NCBI GenBank assembly: GCA_963575745.1
Contig: CAUYUJ010000892.1
Location: 147,766 to 182,765 of the forward strand
Origin: Prorocentrum cordatum
Lineage: Eukaryota > Sar > Dinophyceae > Prorocentrales > Prorocentraceae
Reading direction: 5' to 3'
DNA: 35,000 nucleotides
Below are positions 10,142 through 21,869 of this stretch, piece after piece (within the stretch, counting starts at the first letter, position 1; each line of letters opens with the position of its first letter). The notes under the pieces were generated by a model. It was not told the DNA's origin and did no database searches. It saw only the letters and a program-made list of their open reading frames with translations. The position numbers and the translations under genes were made by a program.

Positions 10142-10297
10142 GCATCAGCATCAGCATCAGCATAAGCATCAGCATCATCCTCATCATCATTATCAGTATC
10201 ATCATCACCACCACCATCATCAAGCATCATCATCAGCAGCAGCAGCATCATCAGCATCAGCATCATCATCATCATCCTCATCCTCATCCTCATACTC

Positions 10298-10338
<41 letters not shown>

Positions 10339-10426
10339 CATCATCATCATCATCAGCATCATCATCATCATCATCACAATCAGCATCATCAGCATCATCA
10401 TCAGCCGCAGCATCATCATCATCACC

Positions 10427-10460
<34 letters not shown>

Positions 10461-10476
10461 CCACCACCACCACCAC

Positions 10477-10527
<51 letters not shown>

Positions 10528-10557
10528 CATCATCATCATCATCATCATCAGCATCAG

Positions 10558-10630
<73 letters not shown>
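10060..10630. repeat. CAT/CAG triplet tract, part 1
   Basis: This is a nearly pure run of CAT with CAG, CAC and CCT variants, including a clean GCA run near 10480-10523 and a clean CAT run near 10557-10628. All frames are open because the repeat lacks stops in most phases. They encode poly-His, poly-Ser, poly-Ile, poly-Met or poly-Asp. Confidence 0.95.
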
Positions 10631-10632
<2 letters not shown>

Positions 10633-11124
10633 CCTCCTCCTCCTCCTCCTCCTCCTCCTCCTCCTCTCCTCCTCCTCCTCCTCCTCTCCTCCTCCTCCTC
10701 CTCCTCCTCCTCCCCTCCTCCTTCCTCCTTCTCTCCTTCTCCTCTTCATCCTCCTCCTCCTCCTCCTCCTCCTCCTCCTCCTACTCCGTCCCTCCCCTCC
10801 GCCCTCCCTCCCTCCCTCCCCCTCATCCTCCTCCTCCTCCACATCCTCTCTACTCTCCTCCTCCTCCGCTCCGCTCCTCCCTCCTCCTCCTCCTATCCTC
10901 CTACTTGCTCCTCCTCCTGCTCCTCCTCCCCTCCCCTCCTCCGCCTCCTCCTCTTCCTCCGTCCTCCTCCCTCCTCCCCCCTCCTCTCCTCCTCCTCTCC
11001 TCCTCCTCCTCCTCCCCTCCTCCTCATCCTCCTCCTCCTCCTCCTCCTCCCTCCTCCTCCTCCGTCTGCTCCTCGTCTCCTCCTCCTTTCTCTTTCTCCT
11101 CCTCCTCCTCTCCTCCTCCCCTCC
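10631..11124. repeat. CCT triplet tract
   Basis: This is a run of CCT with frequent single-base slips (tcctctcc, cccctcc) that change the triplet phase. Such slips make protein coding implausible. The change from CAT to CCT at 10630 and back at about 11125 is abrupt. Confidence 0.95.
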
Positions 11125-11201
11125 TCATCATCATCATCATCATCATCATCACCACCGCCCACCGCCACCACCACCTCCACCACCACCACCACCATCATCA
11201 C

Positions 11202-11257
<56 letters not shown>

Positions 11258-11264
11258 CCATCAG

Positions 11265-11307
<43 letters not shown>

Positions 11308-14300
11308 GTCATCATCATCATCATCATCATCAGCAGCATCCGTAGCATTCATCATCATCATCATCACCACCAGCATCATCACCATCATCATTATCATTGT
11401 CAGCATCATCAGCATCATCGTCATCATCAGCATCGACAACATCATCAGCTGCATCATCATCAGCAACACCAGCAGCATCATCAGCACCAGCATCAGCATC
11501 ATCGTCAGCATCATCATCAGCACCAGCATCAGCAACACCAGCATCATCAGCAGCATCATAATCATCAACATCACCAGCAGCATCAGCATCATCGTCATCA
11601 TCAACGTCCTCATCATCAGCACCACCAGCATCATTATCAGCATCATCATCAGCATCAGCTGCATCAGCAGCATCATCAGCAGCAACATCGGCAACATCAG
11701 CATCGGCATCAACATCGGCAGCAGCATCATTACCATCAGCATCATCATCAGCATCAAACTCATCATCATCAGCATCCTCATCATCAGCATCAGCACCATC
11801 ATCAGCAGCATCATCATCGGCAGCATCAGCATCAGCATCAGCATCAGCATCGACATCAGCATCAGCATCATCATCGACATCAGCATCATCATCAGCATCA
11901 GTATCATCCTCAGCATTAGCATCAACAGTATGAAGATAGTCATCATCTTCATCATCAGCATCACCAGCATCATCAGCACCACCAGCATCATCATCAGCAC
12001 TGTCATCAGCATCAGCATCATCATCACCCTCATCCTCAGCATCACCAGCATTAGCTTCAACATCAGCATCAGCATCATCATCAGCATCATCCTCGTCATC
12101 ATCAGCAGCATCAGCATCATCAGCATCAGCAGCAGCATCAGCATCATAGTCATCACAATCAGCAATATCATCATCATCATCAGCAGCATCAACATCGACG
12201 TCAGCGTCATCATCACCACCAATCAGCATCATCAGCAGCATCATTATTACCAGCATCAACATCAGCATCACCGTCATCATGAGCCTCATCATCATCAGCA
12301 TCACCAGCACCATCAGCAACAACACCATCAATCATCATCAGCAACAGCATCAGCAGCGCCATCAGCATCACCATCAGCATCATCAGATGCATCATCATCA
12401 GCATGATCATCATCAGCATCGTCATCAGAACCAGCATAATCAACGACATTCCAATCATCATGATCATGATCATGATCATGATCATCATCATCATCACCGT
12501 CATCAACATCATCATCATCATCATCATCAGCGTCAGCATCATCATCGGCATCATCATCAGCAGCATCGGCATCGGCATCAGCATCACCATCGGCATCAGT
12601 ATCATCATCATCAGCATCATCAGCAGCATCATCATCATCATCAGCATCAGCAATCGCACCATCATGATCATCATCATCGTCAACACTAGCATATTCAATC
12701 GCATCAGCACCATCATCATCAGCAGCAACATCATCATGATCAGCATCTTCGGCACACTCAGAAGCAGCATCAGCATCAGCATCATCGTCACCACCATCAG
12801 CACCATCATCATCATCATCATCATCACCATCATCAACATCAGCATCATCAGCAGCAGCAGCAGCATCATCATCATCATCGGCAACATCAGAATCAGCGTC
12901 AGCATCAGCATCATCATCATCATCAGCACCATCATCAAAATCATCAGCATCAGCATCATCATCGACAGCATCATCTTAATCAGCAGCATCATCATACTTC
13001 TCATGATCATCAGCATCAGCATCAGCATCAGCACCATCCTCACCATCATCAGCATCACCACCATCATGATCAGCATCAGCATCAGCATCAGCAGCACCAT
13101 CATCATCAGCATCATCATCAGCAGCATCATCTCAATCACCATCAGCACCATCATCATCATCAGCATCATTTGAACCATCATCAGCTTCAGCATCACCACC
13201 ACCAGCATCATCACCATCAGTACCGTCATCAGCATCATCAGCATCAGCGCCACCATCATCACCCGCATCATCAGCATCAGCATCAACATCAGCAGCATCA
13301 TCACCACCATCAGCAGCATCAGCGTCATCAGTACCAACATCACCCTCAGCCCATTCATCATCGACCCCATCGTCATCAACACCACCAGCATCATCATCAT
13401 CCTGGGAGCACCAGCGCCAACATCAGCCATCAGCAGCATCAGCATCACCAGCATCACCATCATCACCTGGCCCATTAGCATAGTCATCCTCAGCATCATC
13501 ACCAGCAGCATCAACGTCAGAACCATCATCATCATCATAACCATCATCAGCAGCATTATCATCATCAGCACCATGAGCATCACCATCACCATCATCATCC
13601 GCATCATCATCAGCAGCTTCATCGTCAGCAACATGTTCAGCATCAGCCGCACCAACTGCATAATCATCCGCATCACCATCAGCATCGCCAACGCCATCAC
13701 CATTTGCATCCGCATCACCCCCACTATCATCAGCATCATCACCATCCACATCAGCATTATGAGCATCACCAGAACCTTCGCCACCATCATCATCAGCATC
13801 ACCAACATCCACAGCACCAGCATCAGCATTACCAGCATCAGCACCATCATCAGCAGCATCATACTCATAAGCCTCGCCACTATCATCATCACATTCATCT
13901 GCATCATCATCAGCGGCTTCCCCACCAGCAGCAACATCAGCATCGCCATCAGCACCTTCAGCATCAACACCAGCATCATCATCAAATCTGTCATCATCAG
14001 CAACATCAGCATCAACATCATCACGATCAGCGTCAGCATCACCAGCCGCATCATCAGCCTCATCAGCAAAACCATCAGCATCAGCATCAACATCACAGTC
14101 CGCATCATCCGCATCATCATTAGCATCAGCAACATCAGCATCACCATCAGCACCAGCATCACCACCCGCATCATCACCAGCATCATCAGCATCCGCGTCA
14201 TCACCATCAGCAGCACCAGCATCATCATCAGCATCATCATTCGCATCATCACCATTCGCATCAGCAACGGCATCATCACCCGCATCGTCGTCATCAGCAG

Positions 14301-14981
14301 CATCAGCATCGCAGACATGGGCACCAGCCTCATCAGCACCAGCATCAAACTCATCACCGTCAGCATCATGATCATCAACAGGACCATCATCATCTTCGGC
14401 ATCTGCATCAGCATCATCATCACCACCATCGACATCAGCATCACGTCAACATCATCCGCATCACCAGCATCATCATCGTCAGCAGCATCATCAGCACCAC
14501 CAGCAGCATCATCAGCCGCAGCATAAACATCAGCATCACCTGCAGCACCACCATCATCATCATAGCCAGCATCGTCATCGTCATCAGCAGCAGCAGCGTC
14601 ATCATTATCATCCTTTCCAGCAGCATCAGCACCACCATCACCTGCATCAACCTCATCATCAGTATTAACAGCATCATCATCATCATCAGCACAAACATCA
14701 GCACCAGCAGAACATCAGCATCATCATCCACATCACCATCGTCTTACCATCATCAGCATCATCATCTTCATCAACAGCTTCACTTCCATCCGCATCAGCA
14801 TCAACATCATCATCCACATCATGTTTATCACCATCATACTCATCATCACCGGCATCAGCATCATCAGCATCAGCACCATCATCAGCAGCATCCCCATCAG
14901 CCGCAGCACCATCATCATCATCATCATCAGCAGCGTCATCATTAGCATCATCATCATCAGCATCAGCATCAACTTCAGCAT
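11125..14981. repeat. Long degenerate CAT/CAG (CAN) tract
   Basis: About 3.9 kb of CAT, CAG, CAC and rarer CGT/CAA/CCA triplets. It is purest near 11125-11340 and increasingly degenerate to the right. From 12213 to 14444 one triplet phase is kept without a stop on the minus strand (Met/Leu/Val in one frame, Asp/Ala/Gly in another). Phase slips occur near 12.2, 14.44 and 14.73 kb, so there is no single open frame for the whole tract. There is no start context, splice signal or non-repeat flank that would support a gene. Confidence 0.95.
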
Positions 14982-15335
14982 TACACTATCGCACGGGATG
15001 GGGGCAGGCGAGGGGCGGCGCCCTAGCTGCGATCTTTAACATGAAGAAGGGGCGGGGAGCCCCACGGCCGCAACCCGCGCAGGGGCGAGCAGGCCAAGAT
15101 GAGATGACCCCCCCCTCGAGACAGCGCTGCTTCTCGCGGGGGAGCAAGAAGCCGCGCTGCGCGCCCTGCGCGGCGCGCCCGATCCCAGAGCGGTCGCCGG
15201 CGTTAGGTGGGCCACCTGGCCCGCGCGGCGCCCCGGGGAGGCATGGGCCCGCCAGGCGCTAGGCGCGCCCGCCAAGGGTCGACATGACTGGGGGGGGCGA
15301 ATGGAACGGGGGAAGGGGGCGGGGAATGCGCGGCC
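14982..15335. other. GC-rich junction between CAT tract and retroelement block
   Basis: About 350 bases of GC-rich sequence lie between the CAT tract and repeat A. In an intact element the recombinase should begin just left of repeat A on the minus strand, but similarity to the recombinase start stops within about 12 bases. I recognise nothing else in it. Confidence 0.4.
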
Positions 15336-15487
15336 CCCTCGAGCCCGCTGAAGGGGGGATGGGGAAGAGGAGAGCGCGCCCATGACCTCCGCCCCCCGCT
15401 TCCCCACGCGCCTCCCCTGAGTCGCGCGGCGAATTCTCTGCCGCCCCACTCCCAGCGAGGATATCCATCAGAACCTACCCTTCCCCA
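15336..15487 (-). repeat. Direct repeat A (intron-like), RNase H side
   Basis: It is homologous to repeat B 8.2 kb away, same orientation, about 80% identical over ~130 bases by hand alignment. On the minus strand the core begins GTAGGTTC (15478) and ends in a pyrimidine-rich stretch closed by CAG (15348), like a 131-base spliceosomal intron. Similarity extends only about 10 bases beyond each splice-like edge. Most differences have G or C here where repeat B has A or T. Confidence 0.7.
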
Positions 15488-15695
15488 CGCTGAAGAATAG
15501 AGAGGACTCCCCAATGCTGCCCCCGCGGTCAAAGGTACAGGCGTCGTGATATATCGCAAGTTCGCGCGTGCACTGTTTGGGGAGTGCACGTCTTGCTGGA
15601 CGGGGCGGCGTAGACGCGAGCAAAGGCGACTGGCGACATGATGCCGACTGCGATTTTTCAGCGACCGTAGAGGCGCTGGTCCCGGAGACCATCAT
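15488..15695 (-). pseudogene. RNase H to recombinase linker, decayed
   Basis: This is an open minus-strand frame continuing past the RNase H stop towards repeat A, ending near a possible splice donor (AAGG|GTAGGT). I recognise no domain; it lies where the RNase H C-terminal tail should be. At 15540-15600 it is only moderately GC-rich. Confidence 0.35.
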
Positions 15696-16100
15696 TCAGG
15701 CGCAGAAGAGACGCTGGAATTCCAGCCCGTCAGAATCCGGCTCTTGCGGCGGGACTGCAACCCAACGCCCGGACGAGACGCGAGCAGCTACCGTGGAGTC
15801 CTCATATCCAGCGTGGCCCAAGACATCGGCCGGGCCATCGCCCGACGGTGCTCGCTCGAACCACGGGCGCGACCCGAGAGCGACGGGCGCCGCCGTGGCC
15901 TGCAGGGCCAGGCGGCGCATGGCCTCAGTTGGCGATCCCGCTTTCACGAATGCTGCTTCGGCCGCCTGGTTGTCGATAAACCAAAGTACGCATGCCCCTC
16001 TCAAGACGTCTGGCATGGTCCGCGCCAGAACGGGAGCTGCAAGGAGCTCCGCGCGGTTGATCGCGCCGGACGCGCCGGCAGAACAGAGAAGCGGCAACAT
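15696..16100 (-). pseudogene. RNase H domain of the retroelement
   Basis: On the minus strand the frame reads INRAELLAAPVLARTMPDVL, then LWFIDNQAAEAAFVKAG, then WFERAPSGDGPADVLGH. These match the three acidic parts of DIRS-type RNase H: the Glu of AELLA, the Asp of (F)IDN and the Asp of (A)D near the end. RNase H degrades the RNA strand of the RNA-DNA hybrid during reverse transcription. The beta strand carrying the first Asp is not visible upstream in this frame (a break lies near 16.1 kb), and a stop at 15696-15698 separates it from the linker. The acidic residues kept in one frame over 130 codons make this the best preserved part of the polyprotein. Confidence 0.65.
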
Positions 16101-16378
16101 CCGTTAATCGGCAACGTCACGCGCCGGGCAGGCGGGCCGGCCCGCGCGCGAAGACAAGCGCCCGATACGGATGCGACAGCCCTCTGCCGAAGCAACCGCG
16201 CACGCTACCATGGGGGCCTGGGCTAGGTGGTGCAGGGACAAAGGCCGAGGCAACGCAAAATCTGCCACAGCTAACACGCATTGGAGACTACTAGAAATAT
16301 TGTCTGTCAACTCTTGCATGGGCTCGTAATGCTGTCTAGCTATAAGGGCAGACTGCGCTCCGCGGCATGGGCGCCCTG

Positions 16379-17083
16379 CTAAGGACGTGTCCAGCCAGCG
16401 GCAAACGCTGCGATGGTGGGCGGCCTCGCCTGACAGCAGGCGCCCCTTCCGGAATATCTCCGAAACTTCGGGGCGGAACTTCTCCCGGGATCCCATTTTG
16501 GGCTCGAAAGTAATGGGGGGGGGGGGCACATGGGCGCGGGAGGAACCTTCTTAGAGTCGGACTGTTTAACGCCCAACATTGCGGCCAGGGCTTTCAACGA
16601 GCTGCGCGCGCCCCCCTGCGCTGCAGCAACCTCGAGAACGAAGTTGCCATCAACGCGGCGGCCCCCCATCATGTACACCAAGCGTCCGGCAGCGGCTGCG
16701 AGGAGCAGCGGAACGCGATTGAATTGGTTCACCGCTGACCCCAGGCCGAAGAGAGAAGGCCGCGCTGAACGCTGCACGAGGACTCGCGCGTATCTGGGTG
16801 GAGAAGGGCGACGCCCACGAAGGCCATGTCCTTGCGGGCGGGGAAGAGCTGTCTACAGCCTTTCCGCCAATCCCCACGGGGGGTCTCGCAGCACGAACCA
16901 CGGGGGCAAACTCCCACCATGCCCAATCGCCCCCACTGCAAAGGCGCGCGCAGTTAGCATGCGCAGCTCTGACGGCGCAGCGACCAATGTCTCGGACACG
17001 AACGACAAAACATTGGTGCGAGCGCGCTTCCCGTCATCGATCAGTCGCCACTTCTCGCCTTGCCAGATAGGGCGACGAGGCAA
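16379..17083 (-). pseudogene. Reverse transcriptase domain of the retroelement, frameshifted
   Basis: Three minus-strand frames together cover the domain. About 17060-16980 reads KWRLIDDGKRARTNVLSF, the (K)xRxIDDGK opening of DIRS-type reverse transcriptases in dinoflagellates. About 16870-16800, in another frame, reads CRQLFPARKDMAFVGVALLH, matching the (A)YRQxPV...LxFxxVAL region. From about 16750 a third frame reads FGLGSAVNQFNRVPLLLAAA and then LVYMMGGRRVD, followed by a thumb-like SSLKALAAMLGV. The first part matches FGL..AVxxFNR of the family. The place of the catalytic YxDD box reads YMMGGRRVD, so the active site is not intact. At least two frameshifts are needed to connect the parts. 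Confidence 0.6.
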
Positions 17084-17918
17084 GGGCCTGCAAACCCCGA
17101 CGCCAAATCACCTGTCGAGGCCGGCGCGGACCGCGAAAGGCCCCGCCAAGCCAGCGCGGATCTCCTCGACAGTGAGATCGTAGATCGCGCGAGTCGACGG
17201 CCCAGGCCGCACGCCGCGCTAGGTTCCGAGCGTGCGCTGCCGTGGCTGGCCCTCTGAGCGTCTCGCCCACTTGGGCTGGTGCGTTCTGTCCTGAGGCCCT
17301 TGTCTCGCGGGGCCGGAGATGCCCGGGCGTCGGCGCCGCCGCCGCGAGCTCGAACCCGCGCACGAGACAACGCGGCAGACCACGGTCCGGCCAGCCCATC
17401 AGGCAGATGAGCGCGGCAGCAAGAACCGGGGAGACACCTGGCGCGGCCGGCGCAGACACGCGCCGCTGCTTCAATGCAAAGGCATCGAGCGGGCAAAAAG
17501 CGGCGGCCAGCTGCTGGCCTGGCAAGGCGCGGTCGGACTCGGAGGGTTGGCGTTGCTTGGCTGCAGCAGCGCGCATCGAGGACTTCGATCGCAATGCCTG
17601 CGCATCGGGGCCCAGCAGAGCCTGGGGCGCCCCGATGCGAGCCAGAAAAACCTCGAAGTTCGTCAGAGAACTAAGGTCCAGCGCACTTACGCGGTCCGGC
17701 GGGAACAACGCCAACGCATCGTGGAAGACTCGCAGAGAACACTCGCCAGGCAGATCTGGCGCACGGCATTGCGGATTCCAGGGAGCGTCCGCGGAGACCC
17801 TCGCCACCCAAGTCTCGGCTTCGCGCCGCGCCCACGCCGGCGGGGCCACGGACGGCGGCGCGTCGAAGCCACGGGCCGGGTGGAACAGCAGACACATCAC
17901 CGCTACACGCGAAGGCAC
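17084..17918 (-). pseudogene. Linker between methyltransferase-like and RT domains
   Basis: One minus-strand frame is open from 17918 to beyond 17100. It contains VSALDLSSLTNFEVFLARIG and, nearer the reverse transcriptase, ALICLMGWPDRGLPRCLVRG. The second resembles the 'LPRCFVxGFxxxGxI' stretch that leads into the reverse transcriptase in dinoflagellate elements. No catalytic function is assigned. Confidence 0.45.
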
Positions 17919-17990
17919 GTGCGGCGCATGCGCCAGCGCGCGCAGCCTGGACGACCGTCCGTCTATTCCACGGGGAGGCCGGAGGGCGGA

Positions 17991-18935
17991 CTAGCCCGCC
18001 GGAAAACGGCGCAGTTGCTCCAACTCTTCGACCGCGAGCGGGCGGGAAGCACGCCCCCCCTGCCCATGCGTTCCCGCGGGAATACGACTGCAGCGGCTGG
18101 CGGCGATCATCGTCCAAGAACCGTTGAAACATGCGCGGGCCCCCTCGCGCGGTGGGAAGGCGATCGGCCGGGTGAGGGCCAGCCGGCGCTGTGGCGAGAA
18201 ATCGCCCCATAGGGTCAGACGGCGCGAAACTCGCGCAAGGCGCCACGACGCCAACCCTGTCCGATTCCGACCGGAATCTCCACTCCCAATCCCCCTCTGG
18301 CCCCCAAGAAGGCGGCGACTGGGGGCCGCGCCACCTCGCAGCGCGGACGTTGGAGGCGCGACCGGGGGCGACAATGTCAATATTGGCAAGCCTGGGGCTC
18401 GCGCTGCTGGTTGCGCCGTCTACTGGCACGCCCCAAAACGAAGGCGGTTTGTGAATCCACCCGAACTCCGCGCCGTGAAACAGCACCCGTTGAGGCCCCA
18501 ACTGGTCAGACATCTCACGGCGGCTCTCTGCTGACATGGGCGCCCTCTCTTCAACGGCCCACCGGGGAGTGAGGCCGCGGGCGCGGCAGCACTCTGCAGC
18601 AGCATCCTGGACCCGCACAAATTCGGAGATCGGGGGATCGCCCGAGACCTCCACGGTGGCACCGCTGGGGCCTGTGCACCCCCTGGCGGGGAGGGCCATG
18701 AAAAGCAGGACCCCGTCTGGGTCGCATGCGCCCACGCGGGTCGCAATGGATCCAAAATCTACCTTGCGCAAGTCAGCCTCCTGACGCACATCTGGGCGCT
18801 TGGCGTTGCAAAATTCGCGCAAGCGCCCCTGGCGACCGCGCGCGAAATCATCAATCTTAGGCGACAAGAGCGCGGCAGCCACGAAGACTGCCCCTATCCC
18901 GTCGCACAAAGAAATCGCATGCACGCGCGGCGGGC
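17991..18935 (-). pseudogene. Cytosine-C5 DNA methyltransferase-like domain in the retroelement
   Basis: Open on the minus strand from about 19023. It reads SLCDGIGAVFVAAALL at about 18910 to 18865 (motif I, SAM binding; family form SxFxGIG) and DVRQEADLRKVDF at about 18790. Motif IV, normally PC, reads LPARGCTG at about 18690, so Ala stands where the catalytic Cys should be. Motif VI, normally ENV, reads VEERAPM at about 18555. HGAEFGWIHKPPSFWG follows at about 18475 (motif VIII-like, RRxRxFW). After a frameshift near 18.03 kb the end reads PLAVEELEQLRRFPAG (motif IX/X-like). The fold is recognisable but the catalytic residue appears lost. Methyltransferase capture by retroelements is known, including in Symbiodinium. 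In an active copy it might methylate element DNA or intermediates; that is inference. Confidence 0.6.
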
Positions 18936-19760
18936 CCGAGGCATCGCGCGCCTCATCTGCGGCAAGCGGCGGCGCCGGCGGGGGCGGAGGGGGCGCTGCG
19001 AGGGAGCGGGCGCCGGAATGCACGCGGCGGCACGCGCGCGGACATCCTCGCGCCAGCCTGGCGCTAGTACCCGCGGGACTCGACGGAGCGGCAGGCGCGC
19101 ATCTGAAACGGCGCCAGCCTCAGACGACGCGGCGGCCTCGACGGCGGCCTGCAGGGATCCAGAAACTGCGCCACAACGAATTCTGGAGCTCACGCCACAG
19201 CGGGGGGCATCTGCCCCAGACCGGAGGATGCGAATGCGAAGGTATCCGTATCATCTGGGGCGGGCGCCTCTGGGCCCCCGGAGGTTGCTGGGGCGATCCG
19301 GGAACGCCCCGGAACGCTCTCGGCGAGGCGCGGCGACGACTGGCCCACGACGCGCCCTGGGGCCCGATGTTCTTGCGAACGCCCATGGTGGCACATATTG
19401 TGCCATTTGGCCCCCCTCTTCCCCCGCTCTCCGTCCCCCGCCGCAGCGCCTTCCTCCGCCCCGCCACTCCCGCCTTCGCTCCTCCTTTCCCGGGCGGGGT
19501 CGAGAGCCGCCAGATCTGCCCATCGTCGCCGCGGGCGACAGTTCCGGGCCTGCCTTGCGGCGAGGGGCGGCGGGCTGAGGAAGAAGGGGAAGCAGGAAGG
19601 GAGATATGCTTTTGAGCGGAGCGAGAGGTAAAATATGCACGGTGGATGAGCGAGAGAGACGTTGGATGGACGTCACGCGCGCGAACGACTGCGGCGACGG
19701 CGCATCATGCAAGGAAGCGGGCTGGAGGGAGCAAGGCCCGGGTGCCTCCGAGCCCGGTCA
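18936..19760 (-). pseudogene. Linker between gag zinc region and methyltransferase-like domain
   Basis: GC-rich and open in several frames. A minus-strand frame carries an Ala-rich stretch (LQAAVEAAASSEAGAVSD near 19150) that may be hinge sequence. A less GC-rich patch near 19600-19660 interrupts it. I recognise no domain. Confidence 0.3.
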
Positions 19761-21021
19761 GCCGCGCCTCGCGCGCGTGCGCGCGCCGTGGTCCCACGAC
19801 CCGCACCGGTTGCAGAGGCGGGGCAGCCCGCCCGGGCAGTCGCGGCCCCTCTGCGCGTGCCCCTTCTTGCCGTTGAAACGTGAGCAGCTCGGCTTCTTCG
19901 GCTGGGGCGGCGGCGGCGGCTGCTGGGAGGGCCCGCCCGCCTCCTGCGCCGAGGCCTGAGCCAGCGCTTGCGCGGCCGCGGCGGGGCCGCACCACCCCGG
20001 TCGCAGTCGCCCTCGTCGGACTCCGGCTCGTCCCTGGCGGGCGCCACGGCAGACGCCTGCCTCGACACTCCCGTGCCTGAGCACGTCCATGGCACTACGC
20101 AATGGACGTCTTTCGCACTCTGAAGCGCCTCTCCTCACGGTAGGCCGGCGGAGTAAAGGCCCCTGGCCTTGGTCCGCGCGGCGCGGCCGCGGTCGATCAG
20201 CCAAGCAACAGTTGCGGGCTTCGGGCCCTAGTGTTCCATCGCTTTTTTGTGCACAAAGGTATGGTATGCCTGCGTGTCTGACATGTGACAATTGCTGACT
20301 TTCCAATATGCTCGCTTCTCCCCGTCCCAGTTCTGCTTCGACCCCGCAAGGCTCGCGCCTGTGACGGCCCAGCTGTTGCGCCGGAGGTGCAGCGCCCACA
20401 GCGCGTGGAGCGTCGTCGAGAGGAGCAGGTCGGGCAAGCGCGGCTGCGCGTTGCACGCGAGGGCGACGCCGCCGCCAAGTGGCGCCTTGTCGACTTTGCC
20501 CCGCGCACGCACATCAGCCTCAGAGCGCACCCTGGCAAGAGGAGCGAGGCTAACATGGCGGGCCGCCGAGCGAAACTCACGGCACCACCTTCCCAAGAAA
20601 GCGGGGATCAGTGCGGGCCCAGGGTCCACGCAGTAGTCGTCGCGCGCTTGGGTTCGCCCATGCGCTTGTCCTCCCCCCCCTGGCCCGAGAGAGCATCCCA
20701 ATCGGGATCGGGAGTTTCCTCGACGCGCTTCTTGCGCGCCCTGGTAAGCTCGCTCCTGGCGAGCTGCCAAGCTGCCCGAAACCTCGCTAAGACAACGGTG
20801 CCCCCTTTGCGTTGCTGCGCCTTTTGAAGGATGTCTCGGCCCACTGCGCCCTCGCAGTCCGACTCCTTGCAGACGGACGCGAAGTCTGAGATGGACCGAA
20901 GACCGAAGCCTCCATCCGGGCGCGGCTTTACCATGGAGGCCACCACCCCCACCAGCACACCGTTGTCCGTCAGAAACTTGATGAAGGCAGCCGATCCCTC
21001 CAGAGCGGCGGCCATGGACAT
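19761..21021 (-). pseudogene. gag-like protein of the retroelement
   Basis: A plausible ATG lies at 21021 on the minus strand (MSMAAALEG). The N-terminal frame reads SAAFIKFLTDNGVLVGVV, SISDFASVCKESDCEGAVG and LARFRAAWQLARSELTRA, the pattern of gag-like proteins in dinoflagellate DIRS-like elements (a helical DF...E..Y/CE..VG segment, then a RxRxAWxxARxEL helix). After frameshifts near 20.6 kb it continues with LHALWALHLRRNSWAVTGAS (about 20385). At 19886-19761 it ends in a cysteine/histidine region with CSRFNG, RGRDCPGG and CNRCGSWDHG, which resembles the zinc-binding C-terminal part of these proteins (C-x-RFN...C...RGxxCP...C..C...H). Gag would package the element RNA. The copy needs at least two frame changes. 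Confidence 0.55.
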
Positions 21022-21150
21022 GGGACAGCATGGGCTGATATGGAAGATACGATACAATAGCGGATTGTCTGGGCGACGAGCCCCTGACCACGGCAAGCGG
21101 TTACGGGGGGGGCTGTGAAGAGCGCCGCGACGACGGCGCCTGCAATCCAT

Positions 21151-21560
21151 GCTGTCCCCGTCCTTCTGCCCCCCCTGTCCCTCGTCGTCGTCGTCGCACC
21201 CCCCCCCCCCCGCTGCCCCCCCGCCGGGGGGCGGCGGGGGGGGGGGGGGGCAAAGAGGGGGGAAGGGAATCGAGCCACGGCGCCCGCGTCCGCGGACGAG
21301 TCCAAACGAGCCTGCCCTGCGGGCGCGCGAGCAAGGGGGGCGCCGCTGCCGGCGCTGCCGTCGCCGCCGCTCCGCCGCCGCCGCCGCCGCTCGCTCGCTC
21401 GCTCGCCCCCCGGCCCCCCGCCCTGAGAAGGGGGGGGCAGAGCGCGCGGGGCGCGACGGAGCTCGCGGGGGGGCGAGGCAGCGGAGAGGGGCGAGGAGGA
21501 AGAAGGAGAAAGTGAAGTGCTCTTTTCCTTCTCCTGTCTGTCAGAGTCCAGAATGGCCGG
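21151..21560. other. G/C homopolymer-rich spacer between recombinase and gag
   Basis: It contains long runs of C and G (for example near 21199-21251) and CGCCGC / CTCGCT repeats near 21365-21405. No domain is visible. In the permuted view this is where the element's own 3' and 5' ends would meet, so terminal repeats should be sought here. Confidence 0.4.
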
Positions 21561-21869
21561 CTCAGTCCAGCAGTTCTCCTGGGAAAATGCCACGGCGGGC
21601 TGCGGCCCGGCAGCGCGGGGGCCAGTCTCTCCCAGCGGGCGCCGCCGCTGCCGCGCCAACGCCTTCCTCGCAGCCCCAAGCAAACGGCCGGTTGCGGCAC
21701 CGCGGGGCGAAGGAACCGCCCACGTCAGAGTGGGCAGCTGCAAAATCCAATCTGCTCCTGAGCCCTTTCGGGGGGATCCAACGGACAGCTTCAGGATTGC
21801 CCGCGGATGGCTCCGCGTCGCTCGCAGCAGCCGTGTCTGAGGAACCAGGCGAATCAGAAATTGCAGGGC

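Noticed and set aside
9774-14444. Very long open frames encoding poly-His, poly-Ser, poly-Ile, poly-Met or poly-Asp proteins
   Set aside because: They lie wholly within CAT/CAG and CCT repeats, which lack stops in most frames on both strands. Phase slips, absence of non-repeat coding flanks and equal openness of several frames argue against genes.
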